A stretch of 35,349 nt of DNA from Chitinophagaceae bacterium. GTDB taxonomy: Bacteria; Bacteroidota; Bacteroidia; Chitinophagales; Chitinophagaceae. The notes under the pieces are model-generated. The model made no database searches, was not told the DNA's origin, and was given only the letters and a program-made list of their open reading frames with translations. The position numbers and the translations under genes were made by a program. The stretch covers positions 1 to 35,349 of the forward strand of contig CANCVE010000040.1 of assembly GCA_947381435.1 (NCBI GenBank). The letters run 5' to 3'. Below are positions 33,068-35,349 of this stretch, one piece after another; positions within the stretch are counted from its first letter, which is position 1, and every line of letters starts with the position of its first letter.

Positions 33068-33069
33068 TA

Positions 33070-33276
33070 TTATGGGTATGTAGGTAATTTTAATATAATA
33101 GGTTGTTTGAGTTTTTTATCAACTGTAAAAACATATCTTTCTATTAAAGACTCATTATTTTCCAATAAAAAACCCATGTCACTAATAGATGCATCAATAT
33201 TTTGTTGCATCTCCCTGTATGAAGCCCTAATCCATTGTGTTCCCATCTGGTCTCCTTTTGTAACAGTTGTAGGCAA
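33070..33276 (-). pseudogene. 3' stub of an upstream gene, cut by the IS remnant
   Basis: 68 codons with the same reading direction as the immunity-like gene and ending 2 bp before its ATG. It opens at a TTG (33276) right where the transposase sequence begins, so no real start exists and the 5' part has been lost. The sequence (GDQMGTQWIRASYREMQQNID, then LLENNESLIERYVFTVDKKL) is not recognised. Placement immediately upstream of an immunity-like gene suggests a polymorphic toxin C-terminus, by analogy only. Confidence 0.45.
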
Positions 33277-33280
33277 TTCA

Positions 33281-34621
33281 ATCCTTAGAGTTTATGTCAG
33301 CAGCCGCAAATTAGAGGAAGCCACTAGTCAGAATGTAGTTTTCATGTGGTTGTGCGGCATGAATACCCCCGACCATAATACCATCAACAACTTTAGAGGC
33401 AAGAAATTGCAAGGTCCTTTGAAGTCCATCTTTGTGGAGACGGTAAAATTGTTGTCAGAAGAGGGTTTGTTAAGTATCAAAGATATATTTACAGATGGCA
33501 CGAAGCTAGAGGCAAATGCCAACAGATACACATTTGTATGGGGTAAGGGCATCAAGAATAATAAGGAAAAGATAGCCAATCAGTTGGAGCAGTTGTGGTC
33601 TTATGCACAAGGAGTGGCAGCGGAATAAATGAAAGACACTACACCCACCACCTTTGCAGAAATAGACAGTGCAAAAGTGAAGGCTACGATAGAAAAGATA
33701 GATGCGGCCCTAAAGGATAAGCCGGTAAGCAAACAAGTGAAACAAAAGCTGGATTATGCCAAAAAGAAATGGCCGGAAGCCCTTGACAGGTATGCGGTAC
33801 AAGAGGCAATAATGGGAGATAACCGCAACAGCTACAGCAAGACGGATACCGATGCCACTTTCATGCGCATGAAGGAAGACCACATGGGCAATGGGCAATT
33901 GAAACCTGCCTACAATATGCAAATCAGTACGAGTAATCAATTTATAACTAATTATACCATCCATCAAAACACAACGGATACCAATACCTTAAAGGAGCAT
34001 CTGAACGAACATAAACGTTGTTATCACTCAATGCCAACAGTGGTAACAGCAGATGCAGGCTATGGATCAGAGGAGAATTATGCGTTCTTGGAAAAGGAAC
34101 AGGTAACGGCTTATGTGAAATATGGTCAGTTCGACAGGGAACAGAATGAGACCATACAGCAAAAGCACCCATTTACAGCCGACAAACTGTTCTACAATGA
34201 AAAGGGAGATTTTTATGTATGTCCGATGGGACAACGGATGGAAAAGAAGGGTAATTATGTAAGGGAAACGACTACTGGATTTAAGCAGACGATTACCAAA
34301 TACCAGGCAAAGGATTGCAGCCGATGTCCCTTGAATGGCGTTTGTCATAAATCACAAGGAAACAGGGTGATAGAGGTAAACCATAACCTCAACAGACACA
34401 AGAGGGAAGCAAAGGAAAACCTGCAATCAGAGCAGGGTATTGCACATAGAAAGCAAAGATGCCATGATGTGGAACCTGTGTTTGGCAACATTAAAGGCAA
34501 CCATCATTTTAAACGCTTTATGCTCAAAGGCAAAGAAAAGGTGACCACTGAGACAGGATTATTGTGCCTAGCCCAAAACTTTAGAAAGAAAAATGCAATT
34601 GAAGTTAAAAAGGCAGCCTAA
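33281..34621 (+). pseudogene. IS1182-family transposase, 5'-truncated and with a TAA
   Basis: From 33281 the frame aligns with IS1182-type transposases: SSRKLEEA, FMWLCGMNTPDHNTINNFR, IKDIFTDGTKLEANANRYTFVWGK. The first about 80 residues of the family (up to the IYSSRKLE junction) are missing. A TAA at 33626-33628 interrupts the frame, which continues at once as MKDTTPTTFAE to 34621, with VVTADAGYGSEENYAFL and HDVEPVFGNIKGNHHFKRF kept. The lengthy open frame before 33281 is antisense to the stub and not part of it. The copy cannot move itself. Confidence 0.85.
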
Positions 34622-34642
34622 AAGAGGAAAAAACACCTCTTT
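34621..34642 (+). terminator. Terminator overlapping the transposase stop
   Basis: AAAGAGG / CCTCTTT hairpin followed by TTTT; the first arm begins inside the stop codon. Confidence 0.6.
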
Positions 34643-34735
34643 TTTAAATAATAAGCTTCAGGAGGCATGGAGTTCATATCAAAATGAAACTTGATACAAA
34701 ACAATAATCAAACATATAGCTAGCCATAAAAAATA

Positions 34736-34768
34736 AGGCTGCCACAAAAGTTACTTTTGAGACAGCCT
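34736..34768. repeat. Palindromic IS1182 right end
   Basis: AGGCTGCCACAAAAG and CTTTTGAGACAGCCT form a long imperfect hairpin around TTA; the outer half is the likely terminal inverted repeat. Confidence 0.6.
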
Positions 34769-34793
34769 CTCTTTAATGGAAGACCTTAACGAA

Positions 34794-34861
34794 TGAACAC
34801 GTGAAACACGTGCACTAGCCCTTGTAGATTTTAGCGAGTGACGCGGACTAGCAGGGGAATA
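34794..34861 (+). repeat. Solo REP-like copy of the RAYT type
   Basis: TGCACTAGCCC, GTAGATTTTAGCGAGTGACGCGGACTAGC and AGGGGAA match the reverse complement of 21138-21206 and the direct 21857-21936. No transposase is present here. Confidence 0.65.
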
Positions 34862-34969
34862 CTTGCGCCAATAGGGAATGCCCTCTGTACAAACTTTAAC
34901 AACGTGCAGTCCATGACGGAGTCATGAACTAGACCCCGATATTAATTAACTAGTTGTGCTAGCTGTGTT
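34862..34969. other. Gap with small hairpins
   Basis: It contains CATGAC / GTCATG (34913-34927) and AACTAGACCCCGA, words shared with the REP families. No gene. Confidence 0.4.
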
Positions 34970-35140
34970 TTAAAATATAACTGATGTCCCCGAAGCAGTT
35001 GCATAAATATCATCTATCAAATATTTACCAGACGATATCTTAGTCACGTGAAGATAGATATCTAAAGGTTCAAATGAATAAAAATCAATATATCTAACTA
35101 TGTAACCCTGTGAAATTTTTGAATTTTTATTTATTGTCAT
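34970..35140 (-). pseudogene. Probable 3' fragment of a gene (DUF3828-like ending)
   Basis: From ATG 35140 it encodes 56 residues, including YIVRYIDFYSFEPLDIYLHV and the ending SGKYLIDDIYA, to a TAA at 34970. The same frame has codable sequence up to about 35225 without ATG (SNPIIKAQEVSPDWLKT), so the 5' part seems lost and stops lie above it. The SGKYLIDDI ending resembles DUF3828-type lipoproteins, a weak resemblance. Confidence 0.35.
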
Positions 35141-35227
35141 GGTTTTCAACCAATCAGGACTAACCTCCTGAGCTTTGATAATAGGATTAGAATCAAATTG
35201 ATTAGACTTTATGTCAGTTTACTAACG

Positions 35228-35349
35228 TAACTAACGAAATTACCCTCCATTACAAATGCGAGTAATATATGAATTTATTAGAATTATGTAACAGAAATGT
35301 TAAAAGTATTTTTTTGTCTAAGAAAAGGGGTTAAAATTTGAAAATAATG
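35228..35349. other. AT-rich window end with nothing recognised
   Basis: Repeated stops in all frames, no hairpin or repeat. Confidence 0.4.

Larger units (their letters stand above)
33281..34769 (+). mobile_element. IS1182-family element remnant with right terminal repeat
   Basis: The left end is deleted. The right end is probably at about 34769, where GAGGCTGTCTCAAAAGT (read on the minus strand) is a typical IS1182-type terminal repeat. The left boundary is a deletion joint fused to the stub gene at 33276-33281. Confidence 0.7.

Noticed and set aside
33107-33280. N-terminal part of the IS1182 transposase frame
   Set aside because: This stretch is antisense to the truncated gene stub and shows no transposase similarity; homology starts at about 33281.
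1-35349. tRNA or rRNA genes
   Set aside because: I looked for T-loop and acceptor-stem patterns; the only GTTCGA words are inside REP-like repeats.

Overview
The window is AT-rich chromosomal DNA from a Bacteroidota bacterium, most like Chitinophagaceae/Sphingobacteriia. The signs are a T9SS-type C-terminal sorting domain, a PID-CTERM-like surface protein, DUF2851, a WbqC-like protein, an IscX/ferredoxin pair, a RNase G / 29-residue basic protein / TPR / HU block divergent from mutY, and promoters that resemble TAnnTTTG rather than sigma70 boxes. This placement comes from reading the sequence; no database was searched.

Layout. 1-1093: decayed ISAs1 element. 1146-5060: pheS converging on mgtA. 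5400-6220: a small HTH/coiled-coil regulator gene with a 21-bp periodic repeat array upstream and one unit downstream. 6376-8890: a T9SS/CarboxypepD-like protein, a heptose-7-phosphate kinase and two hairpin-forming intergenic elements. 8891-16723: mostly housekeeping genes (amino acid permease, OmpH/Skp, DUF1543, Fdx-IscX, UbiA-type prenyltransferase, Maf, DUF2851, NUDIX, YfiT/DinB). 16802-18533: an HTH + DUF2975 pair lying between two copies of the yfiT promoter and start region. 18742-22655: accessory region with a CarboxypepD-like protein, a 42-bp tandem array carrying two dyads per unit, a lone XkdF-like (S78) protease fused to an unknown domain, a REP-associated tyrosine transposase (RAYT) between inverted repeats, and a lipoprotein whose upstream region resembles that of the protease gene. 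22966-25276: fbp, an unknown exported protein and a lone ABC ATPase in one tight operon. 25465-31694: conserved genes (PID-CTERM-like, WbqC, HAD, rng, a 29-aa basic protein, TPR, HU, mutY). 31684-35349: a degraded zone with a tandem duplication of the mutY 3' end and REP-like repeats, an immunity-like gene with an in-frame TGA, the 3' stub of an upstream gene, a 5'-truncated IS1182-like transposase with a nonsense codon, and a gene remnant.

The best candidates for undescribed biology are the 21-bp array with its adjacent HTH gene, the 42-bp array with alternating dyads 21 bp apart, the HTH/DUF2975 module bracketed by a duplicated gene start, the domesticated-looking XkdF-like protease, and a minus-strand mini-ORF abutting a terminator hairpin with no target gene. 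The right-hand 3 kb is better explained by recombination and decay than by a working system.
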